Source: Bursaphelenchus xylophilus (taxonomy: Eukaryota > Nematoda > Chromadorea > Rhabditida > Aphelenchoididae). Taken from it: a DNA stretch of 64,000 nt. The stretch covers positions 3,162,001 through 3,226,000 of the forward strand of contig CAJFCV020000001.1 of NCBI GenBank assembly GCA_904066235.2, read 5' to 3'. The notes beneath the pieces are model-generated. The model was not told the origin of the DNA, made no database searches, and saw only the letters and a list, made by a program, of their open reading frames with translations. The position numbers and the translations under genes were made by a program. This document shows positions 24,301 to 33,600 of this stretch, one piece after another. The first letter of the stretch is position 1. Every line of letters begins with the position of its first letter.

Positions 24301-27300
24301 TCGACGCGTCGCTTGGGTATGACGTTTTTCTCGTAGTAATCAAAGACCTGTTCTTCGATTCCCAAGGCTTTTTGGCAGATCCAGCGGCCACCGAGTTTAT
24401 AGTGGTTATAAATTCGATGAACTCCCCGATCTCGAGGTCTTCGCTGAAGCCTATACTTGACTTGCATTCGCAAAGAGCACTTCTTTGCCTTTGGCTTTGT
24501 TTTCTTGGGAAGAAGATCGTTCTCGTCGGCCGCTTCTTCCAATTCTTCTATGTTAATGTCGTCCTCGTTTTCTTTCAACCCGGCTGGAAGCGGATTCAAC
24601 GCGACATTCACCTCAAAAGGCACGAACTCATCGTCATCTCCAGGCCGAGGCTCTGGGAGTATGTCATCTTCACCAACATCTCGCAATGGAAGATGTCGGT
24701 GGAAGTATGGCTCGCCATGTATAAACAGAAGAGGGTAAAGAAAGGCGTCAAGTTCAGGCATATAAGCCTTGTACTTCGCCGATTGGTGACCTCGACTGAA
24801 CACAACCATACCGGGCGGAAGCTTAACATTACCGTTCTCATCGTTTATATAAACAACGGCATGTTCCGCAACTTCGGGTTTATTGATCTGCCTTTCGTGA
24901 AGGTCCTTAGGAAGCAACTGTTGCCTTAATTCAGGACTCAGATCTTTTGCATCAACAATTTTCAGCAAGTAATTTTCACTTGGTTTGCCTTCCAAACCAA
25001 GCAGCTGTTGCCGTTCAATAATTGTATAATACATTTGCGCCAAGTCGTTGTACTGGCGAATGTAATTATAGAAGAACGCGGTTAACGCATCAAACGCAGC
25101 TTTATGTGACATGTTTGTGTACATTTTTGTCTTTTTTAATTGATCACAAACGTCATCGTCTGTTAGATCCGGGGCAAATCTCAGCAACTGCCCAAGAAGA
25201 AGCGTATTCGAGATTCCTTCCGGGTTAGAGACGTGATACGTCGTTTGTCCATTAATATTAACCACTGGCGCTCCGCGTCCAGGTGGATCGGACTGGTGTA
25301 CAGTTTGTGCCCCAAATGCGTACATTTGGTTTAATCTGGGGCTCTCATCTCGATAACAGAGGTAGTACTCCTTGGGAAGAGGTTTCAGGGGGAAACTCCC
25401 TTCTCCAAGAACCAAATTTTGTTGAAACTCAGGCATGTCTCGAAGGTCTGGCATGACCACTTGGCCGTGTTTACAGCATTCTGAAGAAGTCTCTCCAGAA
25501 AGCAACCATGCCTGACAATGCGGGCAATCGTAGAAAAGACCCACGTGATATGGGTGCCGATAATAATAGCCGCTACTGTGAGAGGCCTGACAGTGCATGG
25601 TGGTCCGCCCTTTCTTGGAAGACTTTGACCGTTTTAGTTCTTCTTTTTGAACATAGTCCTTTTGACTCCTCCGTACCATGCCCTTTGTCTGGGTCCTTGG
25701 AGTGAATGGAGGAGGAGTTGGAGGCCTTGGTGCAGGCTGCGTTTTCGCAACTGCCATTCTTGGAGGTGCCGGCGGACTGTCGGCCTTAGTTTCATTTTCA
25801 AAGTCTAGGCAAAGCTGATGATAAACGTTATCAGTCGCAGAGCTGCAAAAGATTGAATTCAAAATTCGATTGGAATAATTTGCTGCTCGGCCATGTGGCC
25901 AACGTTGCACCTGGTTTGGTGGCATTCCATTTGAGCGCAAGTAGACCTCTGCATTAGAAACCGCGTAATTTGCAGTAAAGTTGCCGTCATCCGTCCAGTA
26001 GTACTGACTGGAACTCGACGTAACAAAGATTTGGGCTTGCGGATTTGCGCCGGTTTGAGGACAGAAAACGTTCTCATAAACTTTTTGAAACATGTGTTCA
26101 AAGTCGCGGGCATTGATCCCGGTTCGAGCAGGGTCAATAAGCGTGACATTCGCTGATCGCCTAGATTTATACATTATTGCCAGCACGAAATGACGGGATG
26201 TTAAAATCTTTTTAGTCTTACGTGAGGGTCGGTTTACCATAATCAATGGAATGAATATGGCAGGGTCTGATTCATTTTCTTTCAGATTCCCAATATTAAT
26301 CAAAGTATAGTCAGCAGGATCAGCAGATGTATCCAGTGACCATGCTGGAGAGATGAGTCCCACCGGTCTCCCGGACTGGCTTATCATTTGAGCCAGTGAA
26401 AAAGTGAGAAGCCGAGCATCAAACTCGTCATCATCCTTCTCAACATAAGATATTTCAGATTCTCCGAGGAGTCTCTCTTCAAATGTCTTTGTGCTCGTGC
26501 TAACACGGTTAGCGTCTTTAAACAACTGGACCATGTAGCGATAATGCTGTCTTGGATACTTTGCCTCAGCATATAGTTTGTACCCTTCAGAGACTTCAGG
26601 AATCTCGAGAGCTTTCTCTTCTTTCGCTATCATGAGAGAAATGTTAACTGTGTCAAACCGTTTCATAAGTTTGTCCTCAGCTGACTTATTGCTTGGGGAA
26701 GCCCTGGGTTTCTTTGGAGAGGCGTCAACCTTACTTGAGTTTTCCTCAGCCGTCTGCCGCTTCGTAACTGATCTCCTTTTTCGTGGAGTTTCCGGAACCG
26801 CAAACACAGGTTCTGGCTGAGTCACAGGTGACTTTTCTATTATAATTTCAACGGCCTTTGTCTTTTTGGTCGGAGTTGTCGCAACAACTTTCGCCTTTCT
26901 TTTTTGTGGGGTTGTTGGTGGCAACAGCCTAATATCTTGAATCGAAGGCCGACCTTGAGGTGGAATAATTTCAATCTTAGACCACCGAGCAAGTCTTTCC
27001 GCCTGTGTGGCGCCGTAAAGCTGGAACTGTCTTGACAATTGTCCCAACAGCAATTCTCTCAACTGCCGTGAAGCTAGACCTAACGGTCGGACTTCTTCGT
27101 CGTTTTCCGAGCACATTAGGTACAGTAATGTGTTATGGACAGTATGGAAACCGCAGCTGACTCCATCATACTGTCGGTCAAATTTGTGACCAATCTCCTC
27201 TATCAATAAACAGTCTTTATTGAACACGGATTTACAGACGCTGTTTAAATATTGTCTGATACTTGGACTGGTCGAACTCAAAATTGGACGGCCGTTCATG

Positions 27301-28823
27301 CCGAATAGGGTGTCAATCAAAACCCCTTTTACGGCTCCTGTGTCGGAAACCTCGATTATTGCAACTCCGAAGTGGGTTCCATCGTACAGAGGAACAACCA
27401 ACTTGGCTGGGAGCCGAGGCAATGGGTTAAAGATCACAAAAGATGGATCGAAAACACCGGTGGTCAAAAAATTTTGATAGCCACGTGAACTGAGCAAGCC
27501 GAGATTGGCTGTAAAATGTGGAAGATACTCAGCGATTCCAAATGTTAAGGCTACAGTTGTCGCCATTTCATTAGGAGAGCTCTGCAGGTCTTCTAATCCG
27601 ATCTGGAGCAAACACAGATCTAGGTCAAAACCGTAGGGCCTTGTCTTAAAATTACGATTATATTGCGATTCCATAAAATATTCAGGCACAATATCGCTTA
27701 GCAATAGATAAGACATGCCACCGCCCATAAAAGTATCCTCATCCATATTTGGAAAATACCTGAAGGCATCATATGGATATGGAATGTCCACATTCCGTTT
27801 CAAAGGAGGATTTGTTTCAATCAAATCCTCAAATAGGGATGAATCCATACTTTCGGGGAGACTATCAACGTTCTCCAGCTCTTGTGTGCTGCGCTTCTCA
27901 GCCTCAACACATGGACTTGAGGTGACGGACAGCTTTTTTAACGCCAGCTGCGATCTCACCTTTTTCGAGGCTAGGCCTACGCGTTTTCTACGTGGCTTAC
28001 GGTCATTTAACTTGACATGCTCACCTACCGGAGAATTTATCTCGACAGCGTCGTCAAGCATGAAAGAATCCATGCTGTCGGAGAGGATATGAACCTCTTG
28101 GAATTCTTCTCTGTCGGATTCAATCTCGACAGAGGAGTTGGTGGCATTAACAGGCAGCTCTTTTAATGCTGCCTGCGATCTCACCTTCGAGGCGAAACCC
28201 CTGCCTTTTCTGCGTGGCTTACGGGCTTGTTTCTCAACCTCAACATTCAATTCAGAATTTTGAGGAAGAGATAAGGCCGTTCTTTCGGCCTTAGATGGCT
28301 TCTGAGCCTGGGAGACGGCTTTCCTACCGCCTCCACGACAGACCGCAGCGTAAAGCTGGCAGTTAGCAACAGGAATATTGCTTTTTCTCAGCAATTTCCT
28401 GTCTTTGGGCAACAGCATGCTACCGGGCCGAGACCCGGAGCTTCTGCTAATCCTCTGAGCCGGCGAGAACTCGTACCCGGGACGAATCCCGGGAGAATTT
28501 TCCATCCGTAAACCCGGCGATGACTCGTACCCCGTTAGAGTTTGGGGAGAATTATCCATCCGGGCGGGCGAGAACTCGTACCCGGGACGAATCCCGGGAG
28601 AATTTTCCATCCCTGAGGGCGAGAACTCGTACCCGGGACGAATCCCGAGAGAATTTTCCATCCCTATTATAGGCGAGAACTCGTACCCGAGACGAATCCC
28701 GGGAGAATTTTCCATCCTATTTTTATAGATAGTAGAAGAATAAGTAGAAATAAAAAATTTTGAAAGCATCTCGAAAAATGAAATAATTTCAAAAGAAAAA
28801 TTATTTTTTGAGTCAAAGCTCAA
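21291..28823 (-). CDS. Helitron Rep-helicase polyprotein with two Ulp1-like domains (main frame)
   Basis: A single 2,510-codon frame. The frame opens at a TTG; the first methionine is residue 19 and the likelier start is Met37. Order: five 17-18-residue repeats (37-124); a basic tract duplicated once (about 200-345); a C48/Ulp1-like cysteine protease (His near 483, Asp near 503, Gln near 549, Cys near 555 in VSCGFH); a second C48-like domain (about 790-990) whose Cys position is Thr; a CPHC/CC zinc motif near 1100; Helitron Rep with FFITLTANSEWPD near 1563, HUH motif NPHVHLLLW near 1641 and two-Tyr motif YVLKYILKG near 1780; Pif1-type helicase with Walker A GAGGTGKTT near 2194, Walker B LLIIDESSQ and GGDYQQILPV. 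Rep should nick and rejoin single strands in rolling-circle transposition and the helicase unwind them. The frame stops early at 21291 through a frameshift near 21340; the missing helicase end lies in the next frame. Confidence 0.93.
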   Translation of the reverse strand: MSFDSKNNFSFEIISFFEMLSKFFISTYSSTIYKNRMENSPGIRLGYEFSPIIGMENSLGIRPGYEFSPSGMENSPGIRPGYEFSPARMDNSPQTLTGYESSPGLRMENSPGIRPGYEFSPAQRISRSSGSRPGSMLLPKDRKLLRKSNIPVANCQLYAAVCRGGGRKAVSQAQKPSKAERTALSLPQNSELNVEVEKQARKPRRKGRGFASKVRSQAALKELPVNATNSSVEIESDREEFQEVHILSDSMDSFMLDDAVEINSPVGEHVKLNDRKPRRKRVGLASKKVRSQLALKKLSVTSSPCVEAEKRSTQELENVDSLPESMDSSLFEDLIETNPPLKRNVDIPYPYDAFRYFPNMDEDTFMGGGMSYLLLSDIVPEYFMESQYNRNFKTRPYGFDLDLCLLQIGLEDLQSSPNEMATTVALTFGIAEYLPHFTANLGLLSSRGYQNFLTTGVFDPSFVIFNPLPRLPAKLVVPLYDGTHFGVAIIEVSDTGAVKGVLIDTLFGMNGRPILSSTSPSIRQYLNSVCKSVFNKDCLLIEEIGHKFDRQYDGVSCGFHTVHNTLLYLMCSENDEEVRPLGLASRQLRELLLGQLSRQFQLYGATQAERLARWSKIEIIPPQGRPSIQDIRLLPPTTPQKRKAKVVATTPTKKTKAVEIIIEKSPVTQPEPVFAVPETPRKRRSVTKRQTAEENSSKVDASPKKPRASPSNKSAEDKLMKRFDTVNISLMIAKEEKALEIPEVSEGYKLYAEAKYPRQHYRYMVQLFKDANRVSTSTKTFEERLLGESEISYVEKDDDEFDARLLTFSLAQMISQSGRPVGLISPAWSLDTSADPADYTLINIGNLKENESDPAIFIPLIMVNRPSRKTKKILTSRHFVLAIMYKSRRSANVTLIDPARTGINARDFEHMFQKVYENVFCPQTGANPQAQIFVTSSSSQYYWTDDGNFTANYAVSNAEVYLRSNGMPPNQVQRWPHGRAANYSNRILNSIFCSSATDNVYHQLCLDFENETKADSPPAPPRMAVAKTQPAPRPPTPPPFTPRTQTKGMVRRSQKDYVQKEELKRSKSSKKGRTTMHCQASHSSGYYYRHPYHVGLFYDCPHCQAWLLSGETSSECCKHGQVVMPDLRDMPEFQQNLVLGEGSFPLKPLPKEYYLCYRDESPRLNQMYAFGAQTVHQSDPPGRGAPVVNINGQTTYHVSNPEGISNTLLLGQLLRFAPDLTDDDVCDQLKKTKMYTNMSHKAAFDALTAFFYNYIRQYNDLAQMYYTIIERQQLLGLEGKPSENYLLKIVDAKDLSPELRQQLLPKDLHERQINKPEVAEHAVVYINDENGNVKLPPGMVVFSRGHQSAKYKAYMPELDAFLYPLLFIHGEPYFHRHLPLRDVGEDDILPEPRPGDDDEFVPFEVNVALNPLPAGLKENEDDINIEELEEAADENDLLPKKTKPKAKKCSLRMQVKYRLQRRPRDRGVHRIYNHYKLGGRWICQKALGIEEQVFDYYEKNVIPKRRVDAKYVRENFSELLKQKSKGYQLGKLTRMPPGHRYSRRYYQRQYSNCVAMAQTLGSPSFFITLTANSEWPDFLHLCGNKGIEPKNAYDILNRVFRQKVVELMRRIAPPQKGQQGWFGQCLGYYMSLEFQKRGNPHVHLLLWTEHKEMSAHVVDEFISARFPDPVADAEVHDKVLRYMIHDCKETDLCRDKNGKCTRRYPQEIVPETRIGPGYVAYQRLERGKDVTAPVHSGSKMVDSVQRVYNDRHVVPYNKTLLTWWDGHSNVEAVCTNGTPAYVLKYILKGNDQAIVQVISEFEALEAQKQKEKELEKERQAKLGEDHPFEENEIDPEKKNNTEKVYGIEINPKTKNVDIHEPQFYMGANYITPQEAHLRIFSFGPVFVSHIVEQIGIHMPGDSHVYAADGEPIENIAQRVSNLNPNVYSRLTAYFEYCAENAEETADLTYVELNRTYAYDYKTKTYRKYKKQMKKIVQLREVSVKNKELLALRSIILTVPCLKSFEECRTHEDQIFATFLEAAQARGLFHSDVLWRHALDQARGRTCKHFVFLFAQVLIEAGELIEDQLQLWNDYKIHMLMPPFHRPNMPDDEIRQRQERRALELLSYYLSNMGGKYESFNLPPLTGTYDPDVHGENEDLFIGEFDSTDRPAEPKKPKVSFGDDQQYAFDMITKALELAPQNKAIPHRQFFLHGAGGTGKTTLYNELIDYCQEQGIKHAATATTGVAANLIKTGQTLHNLIWAPINLDSDTLPTLKYEDQKAQRLRELGLLIIDESSQLNVDLYNYLQRLLRHVRKAGDIDRQLVIVYGGDYQQILPVCPDLSIGQEWTKSLISKASEMQYIVLKQNHRTRADERSYRQFLSEIGSGTNFSSTLSLISLRHKLHPEIHNHTSPQDMIEAVFPRSHLQLGLQDRPTAMAILAPRVQTVMNLNTEILDRFPGKEHVYVSVNTPNPEDVSNFDHTVIEAMQEQICKVNDGNMPPGELKLKVGVDVVLRKTYPFEQAFRTEQECA
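28452..28715 (-). repeat. In-frame minisatellite: five MENSPGIRPGYEFSP-type repeats
   Basis: Five tandem 51-54-bp units encode 17-18 residues each, four of them near-identical (MENSPGIR.GYEFSP) and one divergent (MDNSPQTLTGYESSP). Units stay in phase with the polyprotein, so expansion has been tolerated by the coding frame. The peptide looks disordered. Confidence 0.9.
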
Positions 28824-29230
28824 TTAGCAAGCGAATCAAAGTTCACTGAAATCCTTCGTTGAAAGATAACAAATTTCCAACCGAACGCGCATCAATTATT
28901 TCCTTGCGAAGCGAAGAAATGGGGAGGAAAAACGAAGAGAGCGAGAGAAACGCGCGCTATTTCGCGCTCTCTCTGCCTCTCAGCGCCCTCTCTCCGTTTC
29001 GCGCTCTCTCGCTCTCTCTCTCTTTTTGGCGTGTCCGATCTGGCAAGTTAAGCAACTTCACAAAAAAAATGTCGTATTAAGCTGGAAATGATTAAATAAT
29101 TAAAATATAATTAATTTATGATATTTAGAAAAAAAAATCAGAATTTTATATGCTACTTGAAGCGAGTTATATCAAAAAGAAATTTATATTGTACATGACG
29201 AAATGTGAGAAAAAAATGTTTTTAAAGGAA
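28824..29230. other. GA/CT-rich low-complexity flank of the Helitron
   Basis: 28905-29035 is rich in GAGAGCGAGAG / CTCTCTCGCTCTC runs, then AT-rich DNA follows. This is the 5' side of the Helitron coding strand, so a promoter and the 5' end of the element should lie here. I cannot point to either. Confidence 0.4.
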
Positions 29231-29545
29231 GAAAAGGCTGGAATCAAATAGCAAGTAATGTAGTAGATTAAATTTGTGATTTTTAGAGACTATTCCGATC
29301 CGTTTTTATAAAATTTGAACGAAGTTACATCAAAAATAAAATTTATATTGTACATGACCTCGAAAATTGCGAAAATTTGAGAAAAAAATGTTTTCAATGA
29401 AAGAAAAGGCAGGAATCAAATAGAAAATATTGTAGTATATTAAATTTGTAATTTTTTGAGACCATTCCGATCCGTTTTTATGAAATTTGAACGAAGTTAC
29501 ATCAAAAATAAAATTTATATTGTACTTGACCTCGAAAATTGCGAA
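29231..29545. repeat. Two diverged copies of an AT-rich repeat (~180 bp)
   Basis: The block beginning GGAATCAAATAG with TTAAATTTGTGATTTTTAGA and GAAGTTACA occurs at about 29231 and 29411. Related copies lie at about 15098, 33306 and 33461. It usually precedes the GC-hairpin family, which suggests one composite repeat. Confidence 0.75.
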
Positions 29546-29549
29546 TAAC

Positions 29550-29870
29550 TCTCGACCAGTCGATAATTGTCAATAGCAAGTTGCGTTCAGAAGGCTTAGA
29601 ATTTCACGTGGAATAGGATAGAATCAAAAAATTATCGAAAATCGAAAAAAATTTTCCCAACTTTCGACCGGTCGATAATTGTCAATAGCAAGTTGCGTTC
29701 AGAAGGCTTAGAATTTCACGTAAAATATGATGGAAGAAAAAAAATTGCGAAAATCGAAAAAAATTTTCCTAACTTTCGACCGGTCGATAATCGTAAATAG
29801 CAAGTAGCCTTCAGAAGTCGAAGAATGTTGCGCTGAACATGATGCAGTAAAAAAATTTCGGAAAATTCGA
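29550..29870. repeat. Three copies of a ~112-bp CGACCGGTCGATA repeat
   Basis: Blocks starting CTCTCGACCAGTCGATAATT, CTTTCGACCGGTCGATAATT and a third copy are spaced about 112 bp (near 29551, 29662 and 29775). Each continues with GCAAGT..CTTCAGAAG. The same block is a module of the 1.85-kb array (for example 16374 and 18195), linking the DNA on both sides of the Helitron. Confidence 0.8.
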
Positions 29871-29944
29871 CGTATAAAGAAGTTACAGCCAAAACAAAAT
29901 TATATTACACATGGCAATTGAGACAAATTTTGAATTTCGCTGAT

Positions 29945-30580
29945 GTAAGAAGGGCTCCGGTCGGCTCCAGCCTTCGGCTGGAGCCTCCCGGAGCAGCAAG
30001 CGAGCTGGCTCGGCCTTCGGCCTCGCCAGCTCGCAATAATTTTTTATAAAAATAGTCTTTTTTGCTGTGTAAGTAGGGCTCCTCTTCCGATAAAGTAGTT
30101 TCAGTCGAAAGTTGCGTAAAAGAAAAGAGATTTCCCGCCATTTTAGGTGAGAAAAAAATCCCGAAAATTGACGTTGTGACAACAGCGCAGCCTTGGAGAG
30201 CTGAGAAGCTAAAAAAATCCACAGGGTACTCTATGGAAATACGAAGACAACACCGAAGCCCTTTTTTCGAAGTTGGACTTCAGTTTCAAAGAAAAAAATT
30301 ATTTAGAAGCCTTATGTTACATAGCTTTAATAGTAACGACTTGAATGAATAACATGCTTAGTAACAACAAATATTTGTAACAACAAAATCAAAGTGATGG
30401 GAAACCAAGGTGTTTTAAGATTTTCCCAACTTGGATTTGATTAGCTCCTTCAACGTGACGATGGGGCGGGCTGGCTCCACAGAAATATTTAATTCAGACA
30501 ATGGAGAATTAGACCCCTTTAAAGAATCATATAAGTTTATGATCTACTTAAAACAATCAACAACAAACAATAAAAATTTT
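29945..30580. other. Single GC double hairpin, then non-repetitive DNA
   Basis: 29948-30035 holds one copy of the GC double-hairpin unit. From there to 30580 I see no gene or RNA. The 3' UTR of the minus-strand gene at 30581 probably extends into the right end of this stretch. Confidence 0.5.
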
Positions 30581-31561
30581 TCACTCCACCTTAGCCTTAG
30601 ACCGTCGGAAGATTCTCGGAGTCTTCTTCTTCTTGAAATCATGATGAGGAGAGTCGCCAACCTTCGTTCCCGTCGCAGTCTGGGCCTTCTCCACATTGAA
30701 CTTGACATTCTCGGCGTTCTTCTTGATCTCGGCGGTCTTCTCGCCTTCAGCTTGCTTCTTCTCCTTTCCGTCCTTCGCTTTTGCGGGTTGCACGGTGTCC
30801 TTCTGTTTGGTTCCCCACGTTTTCGCCTTCTCCCAAACAGAGAGCTTGTAACAGTCATCATCGCAATGTTTCGCCACCTCAGATGAAGTCAAGTCCTTGT
30901 TGAGCGGTTTATGGAAGTTCCCGTAGCTGCCGTCGTCATGCTCATTGACAACTTCCGAAGTTTGAGGTGGGATATTTTCCTCATCGGGATTGTAGACCGG
31001 GGTGATGCAATTGTCGTATCTTGTTTCCAAAAGACTGTCTTCGTTGGGGGAAGGGGGTTTTTTTTTGTCAGCGTTGTGACTAAAATAAAGGTTGTAATAT
31101 AGATGATAACAAAAATCAATAATCTTTACTGAAAAGTTGTAAAAACTTACCGATTATCGACGGAAGGTGAAATAGGGACAGGCTGTAGAGAGGGCTGACG
31201 GGAAGGAGATCCATTATCCGGTTTCAACGCGCGCTTCTTGAAACGACTTCTAAAGAATAGAATGTAGTATCAACGGTATTAGACCAAAAGAATAGCAATA
31301 GCTTTTATATAAGGACTTACTGTTTGGAAAGAAATCTGGATCTTCCCTCATTTCTTTGGGCACCAAAGCCACCACGGCCGCCTCCACCACGACCGCCACC
31401 ACCTCTGCGCCATGAGCCGCGTCCTCGGCCCCCGCCTTGAGATCCTTGCTGGATGATAACTTGCTTTAGTATCTTAGTTTGGCCGTAGGCCTGCAAATAA
31501 AAAACAGAAATGAAACATTGTAAAAAAACATAGAAAAACACCAATTTAAACTCACATTCAT
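30581..31561 (-). CDS. RGG-rich N-terminus protein, nested antisense gene (hypothetical)
   Basis: Four exons join in phase with consensus splice sites: 31561-31556 (Met-Asn), 31490-31321, 31249-31151 and 31079-30581, giving 257 residues. The N-terminal ~60 residues contain an RGG/glycine tract (about 23-48), typical of RNA-binding or condensate-forming proteins. The middle is Pro/Ser-rich and acidic, and the last ~90 residues are Lys/Glu-rich, ending in a basic tail (KKKKTPRIFRRSKAK). No folded domain is recognised. All three introns are short (62, 71 and 71 nt). It lies on the strand opposite dlk-1, inside its proposed long intron and next to the Helitron 5' side. It could be a host gene or one captured by a mobile element; function beyond probable RNA binding is unknown. 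Confidence 0.65.
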
Positions 31562-31621
31562 GGTGATATAGATCAAAAAAGTCCAAAATCTTCAGAAATT
31601 TCGATTTTCAGAGCTCTCGAA

Positions 31622-32919
31622 TCAATGAAAACGATACGAAGTTTCGAAACGGTTCAGGAAATGCGCTGGATTCACGTACACTGTCGATCTGAAACCAAAA
31701 TGAGTAAATTAATGTGTAAGAAAACAAATTGTTTTCGAAAAATACAAAAACAAAGTCCAAAGATGTAAAAATAAGTGAGGGTTGTGAGAGAAAAGAAGGA
31801 AGTGGGGGTGAAATATGTGGTAACAGCTTGACAAAGGTTTGACGAAGGTTTGGCAAGGCTTTTGCCAACGTTTCGTCGACCTTTTTGCCCAGTTTTGACC
31901 TTATTTTAGGCGGCTCTGGGGTAAACCCGTGTTCCCGCCTAAAATAAGGTCAAAACTGGGCAAAAAGGTCGACGAAACGATGGCAAAAGCTTTGTCAAAG
32001 CTCCGTCAAACCTTTGTCAAGCTTTTACCCCATATTGTACCCCCACTTCCTTCTTTTCTCTCAGAAAACTTACTTATTTTTGAGATTTTTTTGAAATTTT
32101 ACTTATTTTTGGGATTTTTTAAAATTTTTCGGTGTTGAAGGGGGAAGTGGGGGGTGAAAGGCTTTATAAAAGCTTGACAAAGGTTTGACGAAGCTTTGGC
32201 AAGCTTTTGCCAACGTTTCGTCGACCTTTTTGCCCAGTTTTGACCTTATTTTAGGCGGCTCTTGGGTTAACCCTTTTTCCGCCTAAAATAACGTCAAAAC
32301 TGGGGAAAAAGGTCGACGAAACGTTGGCAAAAGCCTTGCCAAAGCTCCGTCAAACCTTTGTCAAGCTTTTATAAAGCCTTTCACCCCTAATTCCCCTTTC
32401 ACCACCGAAAAATCAAAAAAAAATACCACAAATAACTAAAATTTCAAAAAAATCTCAAAAATAAGTAACTTTTCTGAGAGAAAAAGAAGGAAGTGGGGGT
32501 GAAATATGTGGTAACAGCTTGACAAAGGTTTGACGAAGCTTTGGCAAGCTTTTGCCAACGTTCAGTCGACCTTTTTGCCCAGTTTTGACCTTATTTTAGG
32601 CGGCTCTTGGGTTAACCCTTTTTCCGCCTAAAATAACGTCAAAACTGGGCAAAAAGGTCGACGAAACGTTGGCAAAAGTTTTGCCAAAGCTCCGTCGAAG
32701 TTTTGCCAAGCTGTTACCACAGATTTTACACTCCACAACCTTCTTTTCTCCCCGCCCCCCTTCACAACAACAAAAATAAGAAAAAACATACCTAAATCCG
32801 ATGTACTTGTGGAAAATGGAACCAAATTGACGTTGATCGGACGGTGTTTTGACTCGAAACAAAATTTCCACAATTGAACTTTGAAAGGCTTGCCGCTGAT
32901 CGGGGACTACTTGACAAAA
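31622..32919 (-). CDS. Possible two-exon small reading frame (partial, tentative)
   Basis: Exons 32919-32792 and 31688-31622 have consensus ends (TTTTTTCAG acceptor, GTATG donor, TTTCAG acceptor). They join in phase to about 64 residues starting FCQVVPDQRQ and ending at a TGA, about 60 bp upstream of the start of the RGG-rich gene on the same strand. No initiating exon was found. It may be the tail of an upstream cistron, an alternative 5' part of the RGG gene, or untranslated leader. No family recognised. The intron contains the three foldbacks. Confidence 0.3.
31789..32062. repeat. Foldback repeat 1 of 3
   Basis: Arms about 31789-31918 and 31937-32062 are reverse complements; inner arms contain CGCCTAAAATAAGGTCAAAA and outer ends AGAAAAGAAGGAAGTGGGGG. 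The loop is about 18 bp. A transcript would form a near-continuous hairpin of about 125 bp. Confidence 0.9.
32132..32405. repeat. Foldback repeat 2 of 3
   Basis: Same family as the preceding foldback, with a loop around 32262-32279 and slightly different outer ends (GGCTTTATAAAAGCTTGACA side). Arms contain GGTCGACGAAACGTTGGCAA. Confidence 0.9.
32476..32750. repeat. Foldback repeat 3 of 3
   Basis: Third copy with the same arms and a loop around 32606-32624. The three copies are spaced about 345 bp, so a foldback unit was duplicated in tandem. Confidence 0.9.
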
Positions 32920-33600
32920 CTGAAAAAAATGAGTATAATAAAACGTAAAAAGTTATGAAACACGAAAAATAGGAAAAATCTCGAAAGAAATAATAAAAAA
33001 TTACGAAAGCATTCATATAACAACATGAAATCGTTGCAAAAAGTTTTGTTGCGAAAAAATAGAATCCCTTTTTGGGTAAACAAAGCTGTTTGGGGTGCAG
33101 GCTGCGCCCGAGGAACTGCAAATAAATTTTGATAAAATACTTTTAAAACAGCGGGGAATAATGAGATTATTAAAATATAATGAAATTATGATGTTTAGAA
33201 AAAAATCGACTTTTTACATGCTTTGACCGAAGTTACAGCCGAAACAAATTTATATTGTACATGATGAAATGGGAGAAAAAATTAATTTCAATAGAAGCAA
33301 AAGCAGAAATGAAATATAAAATGATGTAACGTATTAAATTTGTGAATTTTAGGCACCATCTCGACCCGATTTCATAAAGTTCGAGCAAAGTTACAGCGAA
33401 ATGAAATTTATATTGTACATGATGAAATGTGAGAAAAAAATGTTTTTACTGGAAGAAAAAAGAGGAATGAAATGGAAAATAACGTAGTATATTAAATTTG
33501 TGATTTTTAGAGACCATTGCGATCCATTTTTATGCTAATTGACCGAAGTTACAACCAAAACAAAATTATATTACACATGGTAATTGAGAAAAAATTTGAA
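32920..33600. other. AT-rich DNA with AT-repeat copies
   Basis: From about 33150 copies of the AT-rich repeat (TTAAATTTGTGA) recur. A GC-richer patch at 33075-33120 ends at a good minus-strand acceptor (TTTGCAG) but has no credible donor, so no exon is called. Confidence 0.4.

Larger units (their letters stand above)
20484..29040 (-). mobile_element. Autonomous Helitron (boundaries approximate)
   Basis: The element encodes a Rep-helicase polyprotein on the minus strand with all expected parts: zinc-binding N-terminal motif, HUH Rep nuclease with two tyrosines, and a Pif1-type superfamily 1 helicase. No terminal inverted repeats were seen, as expected for a Helitron. The 5' TC and 3' CTRR ends could not be placed, so the limits given are the nearest changes in sequence character. 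It lies antisense in the proposed dlk-1 intron. Confidence 0.8.

Noticed and set aside
28716..28823. Taking the TTG at 28823 as the Helitron start
   Set aside because: It is only the left limit of the open frame. Met at residue 37, where the repeats begin, or an upstream exon is more likely.
33070..33121. A further minus-strand exon upstream of the small two-exon frame
   Set aside because: The acceptor is good but no acceptable donor follows in a usable phase.
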